Notes: generated by a model from the sequence alone, not told the origin. A DNA stretch of 64,000 nucleotides from Nageia nagi (GCA_050084985.1 JBITNC010000001.1:104594001-104658000), one strand, 5' to 3'. Shown: positions 23,611 to 34,470, counted from the stretch's first letter. Numbers and translations are program-made.

Positions 23611-25036
23611 CATCATCATCCTCATTGTAGTCTTCATCCTCCCAGTCTGATTCTATCTTATATTCAGGTTCATATTCATCCTAGTCTGGATCAGTCTCCT
23701 CATTGTCATCATGACCTGCATCTAGAGACGTATCACAAGCATATGTAGAACTACTCTCTCCTCCCCATCCTCCCATGGTGAAGGGAGTGTCCCATCCGGT
23801 CTCTGTGTCTCCTATGTCCTCATCCTCCCATGCATAGTCACCTATTTTAGCATCGTGAATGCCTATGTGGTGAGGACGGCATGTCCTTCACCAGTCTAGG
23901 TAGTCCTCTGTGTGATTAGGTCCATCTATGTCATCATCAACATCATAGTCAGAGTCCTCGCTGGGGGACTCCCAATCTGAGTCCCAGTCCAGTACTGGCT
24001 CATAATCCTCTGGGAGGTGCCTACTATGGTAGTAGCGCACCACTATCCTGCAGTCATCCGGTATACCTTGCTAGAGGCCGAACTGACGAAGTACCTGCTC
24101 TGGCCTATACGGCTCCACTAGTGCCCTATGCACCTATAGGTAGGTAGGGTGTCTCACCCACATCATCTCCTATAAGTCTTCCTCCCACTCTGGTACACCT
24201 CCTAGATAAGGACACTAGTAGATCTACACCTCCTGTAGTAGGTCAAGCCATACACGCCATCCCTCTAGGTCTATGCTAGGGAAGTCTGGTACCTTTATCG
24301 TCACCCACCATTGCCAGGTGGGTGCATCATCTAGCTAGTCTAGGGGCAGTATTATCGGTCTAGAAATAGTGATGTGTTCATAGGCCCACACCTGTAGTAT
24401 CATAGAATGAGCCACCTGTCTCCCTCCTCTCTCCACCTCTGCAAAGCCATGGAGGTCATGATAAAGTTGTGCTAGTATTGCAGGGCACCATGCATATCAC
24501 TATTTGTGTATAACCATGTCTTGAATGATAGGAATCATACCCACTGGGAAGGTCTCACTGCTCTTGTCTAGATAGATAATAACATCTAGAAGGCAAACAA
24601 TGAGGAGCCTCATCCGTAGGTCACCCCGTGTTGGAGGATCCTCTGGCACATGTCTCACTAGGGACACACCCCTCTTCCTGTGATTGACTTCGTCCGATCC
24701 TGTTAGCCATGTAGCCCATACCTCTGCCTATTCCAAGCTCGAAACAGGAATCATGTTCACTAGTTTCCCCCTAATAGGAAGTCTAGTGATCCTGTAGATA
24801 TCCTCTAGGGTCACTGTAATCTCACTAGTTGGAAGGTGAAAGGTGTTGGAGTTTGGATCCCACCTCTCCATCAAAGCTGTAAGCATGTTGCAGTTATGAA
24901 ACACATAGTCAACAAATGCAAGGTGGCTGAATGAAATGTCCTCTAGAATGCTTCAGGCTGTGTCAGTTTGTGGCCACTGTTGGGTAGTGGTGAAAGCAGC
25001 ACTCTTGCCAGATGGTCGCATGAGGTATGCACGGTT

Positions 25037-25412
25037 CTACAAGAAAAGAATGATAAAAGACAAGTTAGTGTCAAGGTATAAAAACATATAATAGCAAAAA
25101 TGGTGAAAAGGACTGCCCACGTTCTAGATCAGGTGAAAAGGACCGCCCACAGTCCAAACTAGGGTAGAAAGGACTACCAACGGTCCTGTTTCCATGAATA
25201 AGGGTGACAAAATCTAGGGTGCAGGTTCATACGGGTAAGCATAATGTAGCCATGGTACTAGAAGTTCAAAAATAGAGTAAAAAGAGAAGAATGAAGGGCT
25301 AGGGTATGCAACAGTAAAACCTAAGGGGCAATTCTGAAAACTAGTAAAAAGTCAGCTAAAATCTAAAAACAAGCAAAAGCATAGCAAGGAAAAGGTAGGA
25401 GATGCAATGTAC
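25037..25412 (-). other. Predicted intron 1 of the E4 PMD gene
   Basis: 376 bp with donor CATCAG|GTACAT and acceptor TTTTCTTGTAG|AACC preceded by a pyrimidine run. The joint is phase 0 (AGHQ | NRAYLMR). The intron holds three GGACY...GGTCC boxes near 25108, 25140 and 25170. Confidence 0.65.
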
Positions 25413-25959
25413 CTGATGACCAGCAGGAGAATCAGGCACCAAGGTAGCTCTGTGTCCCTCTTGGCATGTGATAGGTAGGGCCATAGCATGTAGCACAGTA
25501 ATACAAGAAGAATCACCTAGTGATAGTGACAAAAGCACCAGATAAACCTCTCTGAATCAGCCTCTCAAGCTCTAGGATGCTCTTAGCTATGAAAATGATA
25601 GGGTGAACAAATGAGGAAGGGTGGGGCCCCTTTAATAAAAAGGTTAGGGCACACACTTCAAGACAAATTTCAATTTGAGCATTTGGTACACGTAGATAAG
25701 CAATTAGGCATTAATCTAGAATCTAGGGGTGATTCGCAGGGACCTGATTTTCATGTTTTTCGAAGAATCTTCAAGAAAAGGACCACCTACAGTCTTAGTG
25801 AAGACCATCGGTGTTCTAAATTAGCGAGAAAGGACCACCCGTGTTCTTTTATCCAAAAAATTAGCTTATCTAAGTATAATGGGTACATCACAAGTGTTTG
25901 ATCAATGTTATATCTAGGAGAATATTGCTTTGAGTTTCATGTTTGTAGACCTGAATAAT

Positions 25960-26470
25960 CAGATTATCATGCTTGTGAGTGGAGTTCCAGCTCCTGTGGT
26001 CAGATTATCATGCTTGTGAGTGGAGTTCCAGCTCCCATGGTTAGATTATCATGCTTATGAGTGGAGTTCTAGCTCCCATGGTCAGATTATCATGCTTGTG
26101 AGTGGAGTCCCAGCTCCCATAGTTAGCTTATCATGTGCCTATGAGTGGAGTCCAACTCCCATAGTCAGCTTATCATGTGCCTATGAGTGGAGTCCCAACT
26201 CCCGTGATCAGCTTATCATGTGTTTATGAGTGGAGTTCCAGCTCCCATTGTCAGCTTATCATGTGCCTATGAGTGGAGTCCTAGCTCCCATGATCAGCTT
26301 ATCATGTGTTTATGAGTGGAGTTCCAGCTCCCATTGTCAGCTTATCATGTGCCTATGAGTGGAGTCCTAGCTCCCGTGATCAGCTTATCATGTGTTTATG
26401 AGTGGAGTTCCAGCTCCCATTGTCATCTTATCATGCACCTATGAGTGGAGTTTCAACTCTTGATATCTAC
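25960..26470 (+). repeat. E4 minisatellite A, about 43 bp unit
   Basis: About twelve units of the type 'agcttatcatgt', 'gcctatgagtggag', 'tcccagctcccat'. From 26120 on, units with 'gtgcctatg' and 'gtgtttatg' alternate, giving an 86 bp higher-order period. It includes several overlapping open frames that are by-products of the repeat. Confidence 0.8.
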
Positions 26471-26519
26471 TTATCATGCTTATGAGTGGAGTTCCAGCTC
26501 CCATTATCAGTTTATCATG

Positions 26520-27310
26520 CCTCTTGGTGGAGTGTCAGCTTCATCAGTTTCTCACTTGTTTTGCAGAGTTTGGTTCCTATGCAACTGGAGTACACCTCTT
26601 GGTGCGAAGGCTTAGTTGTGTGGAACTTAGCTCTCACATATCAGTTTATCACTTGTTTTGCAGAGTTCGGTTCCTATGCAATTAGAGTACACCTCTTGGT
26701 GCGAAGGCTCAGTTGTGTGGAACTTAGCTCTCACATATCAGCTTATCATTGTTTTGCGGAGTTCGATTCTTATGCAACTAGAGTACACCTCTCAGTGTGA
26801 AGGCTCAGTTGTGTGGAACTTAGCTCTCACATATCAGCTTATCACTTATTTTGTGGAGTTCGGTTCTTATGCAACTGGAGTACACCTCTCGATGCGAAGG
26901 CTTAGTTGTGTGGAACTTAGCTCTCACATATCAGCTTATCATTATTTTACGAAGTTTGATTCTTATGCAACTGGAGTACACCTCTAGGTGTAAAGGCTCA
27001 GTTGTGTGGAACTTAGCTCTCACATATCAGCTTATCTTGTTTTACGAAGTTCAGTTCTTATGCAATTGCAGTATACTTCTTGGTGCGAAGGCTCAGTTGT
27101 GTGGAACTTAGCTCTCCCCCATCATCTTATCATTGTTTTGCGGAGTTTGGTTCTTATGCAACTAGAGTACACCTCTCAGTGCGAAGGCTCAGTTGTGTGG
27201 AACTTAGCTCTCCCCCATCAGCTTATCATTGTTTTGTGGAGTTTGGTTCTTATGCAACTAGAGTACACCTCTTGGTGCAAAGGCTCAGTTGTGTGGAACT
27301 TAGCTCTCCC
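26520..27310 (+). repeat. E4 minisatellite B, about 98 bp unit, eight copies
   Basis: Units run 'tcagcttatcattgttttg', 'cggagttcggttcttatgca', 'actagagtacacctctc', 'ggtgcgaaggctcagttg', 'tgtggaacttagctctc'. The period is not a multiple of three, so the open frames here (26476-27439) shift between units and are not genes. The 'agcttatcat' start links it to minisatellite A. Confidence 0.82.
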
Positions 27311-27520
27311 CTATGTGTGGTTATGGTTATCATGTGTTGTCATGTGTGTTATCATGTCTTGTCTTGTGAGTTGGTCATGTGTGTTATCATGTCTTGTGAG
27401 TTGATCATGTGTGTTATCATGTCTTGTCTTGTGAGTTGATCATGTGTGTTATCATGTCTTATCTTGTGAGTTGGTCATGTGTGTTGTCATGTGTTGTCAT
27501 TTTTGTCTTGTGATGTGGTC
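27310..27520 (+). repeat. E4 minisatellite C, about 33-35 bp unit
   Basis: Units of 'tcatgtgtgttatcatgtc', 'ttgtcttgtgagttg' occur about six times, then break down into TGT/CAT-rich sequence and a last run of 'agcttatcagattatcag' near 27630. Confidence 0.7.
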
Positions 27521-27870
27521 TTATCAAGTTGTCGTCCGGTCGACATGTGTGGTCAAGTCGTCTATCCTATCATTATCATGTGTGTTGTCAAGTTTGTTAT
27601 CTTGGGTCATCAACATTGTGGCAAGATTATCAGCTTATCAGATTATCAGACATATTAGGCTATCACCTCCTATAGCAAAATGCAAGGGGCAAGCCTGCCC
27701 AAGGTAATATCAAAAGGGAGTTTTCTCAACCTATATCTAGCTTTATCATGATGTTGTTTAAGTTTAGAATGGTTAATGTTTATCATTGCTTATCAAAATT
27801 GTTTGCTATGATATTGTGTTTTACTTTGAATGCAAAATCTCAAGTCACCTCATGATTCTTTCGATTTCAC

Positions 27871-27887
27871 ATCCAAAGTGGGGCATC
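27871..27887 (+). other. E4 polypurine tract
   Basis: ATCCAAAGTGGGGCATC ends directly before TGTTAACACA at 27888. The relic E7 has TTCAAAGTGGGGCATA in the same role on the minus strand. Confidence 0.7.
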
Positions 27888-28788
27888 TGTTAACACATAA
27901 AAATGAATTTATGTTTTTAAATCAATAAATCAATGAAATATGCTTGGCCTAAATATATGTCTTGAATGGATTAAAGTAATAATATCAATGTTTGGCTTGA
28001 ATATGAATATTGAATGGGTTATCTTGAATATTGCATGGGTTATCTTGAATATTGCATGGGTTATCTTGAATATTGCATGGTTTATCTTGAGTATTGCATG
28101 AATTATCTTCTTTATTGATGTGTTTATCTTAAATCTTATGAATTAACCTTATTTATGTGGATGCACGCCAACCTATGGGCGGTATTATCTATTATCTATA
28201 TAAATAAGGGATCTAATAGTAAGTCCACAACAACAAGGATACACATGATCCCGCGTATGGTCTTGTAAGTGGCTACCCCTTAAGGTATCTCTTGGTACCG
28301 CCTACAAGGCTGTGGTTTGTGTGCTTCCTTTCGCAAGCTATCCTGACATCTATGATCTATTCTGATATCACACTGCTATCTAAGACATTCATATTAAAGC
28401 TCTGGACTTGATTGAGAGATTAAAAATCATCAAAATAAGGCCGCTGGTGCTCCCTTATGAATCAAGAACACCGTCGGTGCTCTATTATCTCTGAAACGGA
28501 CCGCCCACGGTCCTCTTTTTGCATCTTCATAGGTGACTACGTTTTTGAGAGGCAGTTCATCATCAGTACATCACCAACATCTTCATCTTTCATTGTCATG
28601 TACATTCCGTGAGGTAAGTATACAAACCACAGTCTTGTTTGATATAATTACAATTACATTTCTGAATTGGTTATTTTATTTATTGTTATCTAGAATAAAT
28701 TGCTATCTTTAGCTCAAATACAGATAATATTGAGTTTGTAGATATTTGCTTATTTATTTATTTACACGCTTAATTTTATTTGTAAACA
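27888..28788 (+). repeat. E4 3' LTR
   Basis: 901 bp, the full-length LTR of this family. It holds the 21 bp tandem unit near 28012-28090, TATATAAATA at 28197-28206, and three boxes at about 28440-28455, 28466-28482 and 28498-28515. Confidence 0.9.
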
Positions 28789-28793
28789 ACTAG

Positions 28794-29897
28794 TCACTTC
28801 AATTACCTTATTTTTGATAAAATTTTACTCTATGATCAAGGAAGGGAGGTAGCTTTAATAAAGGCATAAAACCTCCTGAGATCATAAATAGAGTATAATC
28901 TAAGTAAGTGGTGTATGAATTTGATTGAGATACTATGCATGTAGAATAGAATACATTATGTTCATAAAAAGAGTTGTCTTGATCCTTAAATGATCAAAAA
29001 TGTTTCTTAGTACTTAACCATTTACTCTTGGAACCTTGGGATGATTATGGATGAAATATGGCATGAAGACACATCATATGAAGATAAGGACTCTTCTTAC
29101 CATGAAACTCTTTGGATGTAAATTATACAATTGATGTAAGTGAAAATTCAATATAATTAGGTATCAAAAAAGAAAAGTGGTCAATATAGCATGACACATC
29201 ACACTAAGTATGGTTTAATTCAAACCAATGTTTATATTTTTTCTTAAAATTATAATACAAGGATTACAATGTCTTCATTTTTATAGAGGCTTTTGACCTA
29301 GATAATGTTTGATAGACTATTGAAATGATGGATTGTATTCATGTCTTTCATATAATAAGTACCAAACCTAACTCACTCAATTGTTAGGGTTTTAATCAAG
29401 GGATAAGTAATTCAAATGAGGATATACCTAAGACATTGATATGGGAAGTGAATTTAAATAATCTTTTATATAAATTAAGGCATGAAACTTATAATGTATG
29501 TGTAAAAAGGAGTACAAATATTCCAAATAAATAAATAGGTTTGAAATTCTTAGATTGCATGTTCAAAAGAATTGATAAACTATTAAACCTACTTAATAAG
29601 ATAGATTGAAAAAGTTCCTTGAAATTCAAAATAGTGTACTCATGAGGAAGAATATGCTACTCAAACAAAATTAGAGCATGATCACCATGGGGAACTACTC
29701 GCAAGTGATGTGGGATTGTGTTGTGAACATGCCCTAATACTTATCTAGGGAAGGTGGTATCTAGGTATAGTATGAAGAGCAACAAAACATAGTCCATGTG
29801 GGATATAAGTTTTATGAATAGTAATCTATACATATGGAATATTTAAAAAAAGAGGTCTAAATTGTTGAGGTCAATTGTAGAGTGGGGTAGCATTACA
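28794..29897 (+). repeat. E1 3' LTR last piece
   Basis: It matches 1386-2474 closely (for example 'aggtagctttaataaaggca'), which shows that E4 split one LTR. No gene. Confidence 0.8.
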
Positions 29898-31162
29898 TGG
29901 TCATATGAGTATTTGATAGGTGAAGTTGTCATCAAAGAGGAGAAAGAAAATGTTATTATATGATGACACCATTATACCAAAAATAAACATAAATAATAAT
30001 ATAAAATAAATAAAATTAATAATAATAATAATAATAATAATTAATTAGTAATCATTTTGTGTACTTTTTATGCACTTGTGGACATTTCATGTATCCTTGT
30101 TTGATAGTACATTTATGTATCACTTTATTGATAGTGCATTTGAAATTATGCATATTTGAATATTTATATTGCATATATCATATGATATATTAGGACTTGT
30201 TAGTATGCACATGTGATAGTATTAGATATCATAGTTGATGATGTATTTCATATTTGATATTGTGCAATGATGTATATTTTTAGTTTTATTATAACATGCT
30301 TGTAGCTTGCAAGTTTCTTCAAGAGATTGTAGGTTACTTACTTCAGGTATACAAGCTTGTGAAGGCTTATTATGTTAACTTGTTGGATGAATACTATTTG
30401 TATAATGGAATTATTTATGGTTAATGATTGTATTGTAAACCATTTGTTAAAATGATTAAGTAGTTGAGCCTTGTAGAACCATCTAAATTCTATTACTTTC
30501 TCACAAGTTCTCATCTCCAATTCTATTCTTAAGGAGGAAAAATATCTTTATATTGGTATTTTGATGATGTTAATAAAATTTCTTTCTTTATTTATTTATT
30601 TCTTTTTTCTCTCTTTATCTTCTTGACTCTCTACAACAATATTTCATTAAATGGGAGTGTGAGAATTTATAATGCATTATTGTATGGTCTCTTAATGTAA
30701 TTCACTTAATACTTAAATATAGCCCTAGATACCTTAAGTATTTAGTGAATATGATAATATAACTTATCCTTCACTCCATAGCATGAGCATGCCCCTTGGG
30801 TAAAAGGGTTATGCATGTCATGACTTTGTACAATGGTTAATAGGGTGATCTAAGGGAGGATTTTGTCCTATAAATAGAGAGAACTCTCCTTGAGATTACA
30901 CACTTGAAGAAGCATGGAAATTCTAGTCTTATAGTGTTATAGGAATTATGTTATAGGAGTCTTGTAAGAAAATCCTTGAGAATTTGTATGAGAGTTCACT
31001 TATGAGAAATAATAAAAAATATGGATCAAGTGGATGTACTCCCATGATGGAGGAACCACTATATATGGTGTGTCTCATTGTACATGAAATTGTGTTTCTT
31101 ATGTTAAAGATTTATGTAATCCTTAAAGGTGGTCTTGGTTATGGGATCCTTCAATTACATTA
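29898..31162 (+). mobile_element. E11: 3' end of an E2-related copia-like element
   Basis: 29898-30657 matches the last part of the E2 internal region (10928-11662: 'catatgagtattt', then 'gtagcttgcaagttt', 'ttgtattgtaaaccatttgt', 'agttgagcc'). 30658-31162 is a diverged LTR of the same family, beginning TGTGAG after 'taaatgggag' and ending 'tcaattacatta'. The body starts exactly where the E1 3' LTR ends, so the simplest reading is that E1 inserted into E11 and the rest of E11 lies left of the window. A (TAA)n run lies at about 30016-30045. Confidence 0.65.
30658..31162 (+). repeat. E11 3' LTR
   Basis: About 505 bp with TATAAATA at 30869-30876 and a shortened dyad (GAGAGAACTCTC) right after it. 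It shares 'gtggatgtactccca', 'gatggaggaaccactata' and the end with both E2 LTRs. Confidence 0.7.
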
Positions 31163-31609
31163 AAAGAAATTAAATCTCAACACATTAACATTATGACTAT
31201 TATGGAAAATATGGTCACAATGGCAAGTAGTGCTATAGAAAATAAAATTTATAGAAGGCCAATTATAGTGAAAAGAAAAGTGACATCAACCTCTTCCTTA
31301 ATCATAATAAATTTGAATTTTTGGATGATAATATTTGATATATTGATAGTATTTTCTCTAATCACATGATTGGAAATACAAACTTGTTTGTAAAACATTG
31401 ACAAAATACTAGTTCATAAACTAATTTTGATGACAACAATCAAGGTAGCATTACTAGAAATGGATTTATTATATTAAAGTATAAAACTAGTAAGATATTG
31501 TACTTACATACCACTCTTTATATTATACTATTGAAGCATAACTTTTGATCAAAATCATGTAATGCATGGAACCAAATATTACAATCAATGTATTACTATT
31601 GATAGAATT

Positions 31610-32780
31610 GGTGTAACAACCAATTCAACCTTTGGATGTGGTTGATGCCTATTTTTAATTGGGTTAGAATCTACTACTTAAAGAAACATATTTAGAAAAG
31701 AGACATAACAGAATAGAGTATAGGAAATGAATGTAAATGACTATCCTTGGCTATCTTAAGATTCCTTAAGAAGGAACAAGTTGTAAGGACACCTAATTTT
31801 ATAGGCACAAATCATGCAACATATTCTAAGTTATCTCTACTAGTAATAACTTCACAGACACATATCAACAAATAATTCATTTAATATATATGAAGTGAAA
31901 ATAAGTAAATTACATAATAAATTAGGAACAAGGATAGATAAACCTTTTTTGAGAGGCCAAATAGATCATTTTTTATTTCAATACAAGGTGTTGTAAACAT
32001 TATAGAGGGTAAACAATTAGCATGTTTAAACATTTTTATATCAATCTAGGCTATATTTATATCCTATAAACTCATAGGAAATCATGTTCAAAAATAGTAA
32101 CAAATTTGTAAAAAACTTAATGGCTATTAACAACTTTTAAAACTAAATAATATAACATTTACTAAAGTACTTATACATGTTTTCATGGAAAAAATTCAAA
32201 ATAGCTAAGGACTAGCCATTGTTTTTGACTTTCTTGAATTTCTTGAAATCATATCTTCAACATAATATAAATCATTTAAATTAGGCTCCAACAATCAACT
32301 ACCAACTCATATTTAGGTAATAATTCTTCTATATGTACCTTAGGTATTCTTGTACACTATGATCAATCTATCACATTATTTCTAACTCCAATAATATCTT
32401 TTTACATCTAAAACTAAAATGGCAACATAATCATCCAAAAATTCATCGTAACTAGTGAAATCCCACTAATCGCTACAATCAAAAATCATATTATCATATT
32501 TTAGCATAATAACTCCTTATATTTAAATCATCAGGGTTACAACAAGTTGGTATTTATGTCATTGGCTAAGAATCATGATAAGATACCAAAAATTCATGAA
32601 GTACTATATTATGGTCTGAAATAGGAGAAGATGATATCACATGCTACAAAGATTGACATCATGCAAAATTGCTTTCCTTCTTTCTACATAAGTATAAAAT
32701 TTACCTATCTTATATGAAAATATCTAAATATTTCTCCAATACTATACCTTAAGCTCAAGAATACATCCTAAGGCATGACA
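31610..32780 (-). mobile_element. E10: possible LTR of a minus-strand element
   Basis: On the minus strand TGTCATGCC begins at 32780, right after a purine tract (the reverse complement of 'ttcccccttct' at 32781-32791), the usual look of a 3' LTR start. A matching end, plus-strand TGTAACAACC, is seen near 31610. No second copy is in the window to test this, because E5 cuts the element immediately to the right. 31163-31609 holds nothing I can name. Confidence 0.3.
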
Positions 32781-32813
32781 TTCCCCCTTCTACAAAAGAA
32801 TTTATTTCCCTTT

Positions 32814-33568
32814 TGTAATTACATAAATTAAGTTTATATAATTAATTAAAATAAATAAATAATAATTATCAAGTTCCTTGGTATTATTTTATTAATATCA
32901 ATATAATAGTAGACTAATTTGTATTATATTTTGTAGGTGATGCTTAGCCCAAAGTGTGGGTACTGACCTAAGGAGTGGGTTATATTATGGAGTCCCCTAT
33001 AAATCCCATATACACATAAGGCCACCATAAATATATATTTGATAATTTATTCTAAGCTATATAATGACATATTCTCATTTAGGTATTCTTCAACACAACC
33101 TTATCAAGATTAAAATTTGGATACTCTATGTATATCATGTGAGATATTATTCTATTATTACATGTATTTCTAACATCCAAGAAGGTAAACAAATCATCGA
33201 TCATAATCTTAGTGTGTAAATCCTTAAAAAGAGGATCAATGATGACCTATTGGGGATTGATGGTGGCTTATTGAGGAATGACCAAGGATGTGAAGGACTA
33301 ATGACATCCCATTAAGGATCGATAGTTACCCTTTTCTAATATATCAATCAGTTGTAATTTTTTTGGTATCTCCATATTATGATTGCTCATTCATGTCTTA
33401 CTTCCTTTCATCCATAACATGTAAGTATCTACTTTTCATTCTTGATAGGCATTGATTTATCGATCAAGAAATATTATTAATTTCCACTATCATTTATATT
33501 TGGCCATTTTGGTCTAAGTAAGCATTAGGATTATTTATTAATGTTATTTATATTTTTCTCATAATACA
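32814..33568 (+). repeat. E5 5' LTR
   Basis: 755 bp starting TGTAATTACATAAATTAA. It aligns with 42352-43079. Near 33228-33340 it has decayed boxes ('aggatcaatgatgacct', 'ggggattgatggtggc', 'aggatcgatagttaccct'), the same kind of paired half-sites as in the E4 LTR. Confidence 0.78.
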
Positions 33569-33571
33569 AAT

Positions 33572-33587
33572 TGGTAAACCTAATATG
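33572..33587 (+). other. E5 primer binding site, E4 type
   Basis: TGGTAAACCTAATATG, three bases after the LTR end. It equals the E4 site TGGTGAACTTGACGTG after five transitions. Confidence 0.5.
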
Positions 33588-33765
33588 TCCTATAAACCCT
33601 ATAATTTTTAATTTTGAGGCATCACAATTTTTTTTGGAGTCTTTCTATGAAAACCTTAGGATTTATTTTCTTTATGGTTGCATTAGTTTTTTACAAAATT
33701 ATTGGACCATATTACTTGGATATCATTAGAAAACATAGGGCTTTTTATTTTGTGAAATTTCATTT

Positions 33766-34455
33766 TGTTGGAATTTGCACTTGATTAAAGACCTCAAACT
33801 TGAAGTTACAAGACTTTTCCCTACAACTAGACTAGTTCAATTATATTAGTCAACTTTGGAGAGCAATAAAAATTTTTTGGAGACATCCAATTTAGTTGAT
33901 TATTTTTTTATTGTATATTTCTCAAAGATACCATTCCAATGAGTATATGCATGCCTATCTTCTCTAGATAATTGACCATAATCTTGGCTATTTTTTGTAA
34001 AACTATCCTTATCTACCTAGAAACACTTTGAACCTAAACATTTTTGGTTGAAACACTATAGCATTTTGGAACATGTCAAAATGTGATTGTGTTTTTAAGA
34101 GACCTAATGCATTTCTAAAAATTTCCCATGTTTCTAATATGCCCACCATATTTTGATAGTAACTCTTGGTAGTCATGAATTTTGACTAGTTTAAGGCATT
34201 TTTTGGTGGTTCCACTTTGTTTTTGCTCACTTCACTTTGTAGTAATTATGGTATTAATCTCTAGCACATGTTTATAAATCGTTTTACCTATTTTAGGCAT
34301 ATTTGATCATGGATTTTTGTAACATTCCATAACATTTAGTTTCTTTGTCATGAGAGCTCAATTTTAGTTACTTTTTAGCTCTATATATTGTACTTTGAAT
34401 TGTATCAGATCATTACTTTTTAAGATAGCATTATTAGCATCAAAATTGTCTCTCA
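33766..34455 (+). repeat. E6 5' LTR
   Basis: 690 bp, partner of 37188-37873, with moderate divergence. A possible TATA box (CTATATATTGTA) lies at 34381-34392. Confidence 0.85.
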
Positions 34456-34458
34456 TAT

Positions 34459-34470
34459 TGGCATCAAAGC
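34459..34470 (+). other. E6 primer binding site (initiator Met tRNA type)
   Basis: TGGCATCAAAGC differs from TGGTATCAGAGC by two transitions and starts three bases after the LTR end. Confidence 0.7.

Larger units (their letters stand above)
23193..25538 (-). pseudogene. Antisense plant mobile domain (PMD) gene in E4, three exons
   Basis: PMD proteins include Arabidopsis MAIN/MAIL, needed for meristem maintenance and silencing, and versions carried by transposons; their biochemical action is unclear. Exon 1 is 25538 (or ATG at 25484, MALPITCQEGH) to 25413; exon 2 is 25036-23611; exon 3 is 23521-23193. Exon 2 carries the family signatures in order: YLMRPSGKSAAF, ALMERWDPNSNTFHLP, EITVTLEDIYRI, LPIRGKLV, LQVWAYEHITI, VEPYRPEQVLRQFGL, then an acidic tail rich in D/E and W. 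Exon 3 encodes a coiled coil (MAKLRGQIDQKDEEIRELQS, then LRQAERQISKEKARIEKYK) and a short Gly/Ser tail. There is no frameshift in about 475 exon 2 codons, but 12 in-frame stops: nine TAG and three TGA. It lies opposite to gag and the LTR promoter. The PMD call is sure; expression is not. Confidence 0.88.
19596..28788 (+). mobile_element. E4: gag-bearing LTR element with antisense PMD gene
   Basis: A complete 9193 bp insertion with the perfect target duplication ACTAG at 19591-19595 and 28789-28793. LTRs 19596-20414 and 27888-28788 begin TGTTAACACA and end GTAAACA. The internal order is: primer site, gag (20437-22659, plus), a 197 bp tandem duplication, an antisense three-exon PMD gene (25538-23193), minisatellites (25960-27520), polypurine tract and 3' LTR. 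No RT, RNase H or integrase is present anywhere in the 7.5 kb internal region, so E4 is non-autonomous. I count about 25 substitutions over the roughly 820 bp shared by the LTRs, so it is the youngest large insertion here. It interrupts the E1 3' LTR. Confidence 0.9.
7056..29897 (+). mobile_element. E1 3' LTR, about 4.4 kb, split by E2, E3 and E4
   Basis: The LTR survives as four pieces: 7056-7366, 12140-12216, 16663-19595 and 28794-29897. Removing E2, E3, E4 and one copy of each target duplication rejoins them to about 4420 bp. The last two pieces match the 5' LTR (1-2474) throughout; the first two and 16663-18226 cannot be checked because their partner is outside the window. The end at 29897 (TTACA) matches the 5' LTR end and is not followed by a primer site, as required for a 3' LTR. 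LTRs this long are known in some plant retrotransposons. Confidence 0.7.

Noticed and set aside
23611-25036. Possible use of TAG as a sense codon (nine in-frame TAG in one long frame)
   Set aside because: Other relics in the window have TAA, TAG and TGA stops alike, and the TAGs lie at former CAG sites, so mutation explains them.
25960-27440. Several overlapping open frames of 69-132 codons
   Set aside because: They run through minisatellites A-C; the periods (43, 98 and 34 bp) shift the reading frame from unit to unit and the products are repeats of no known protein.
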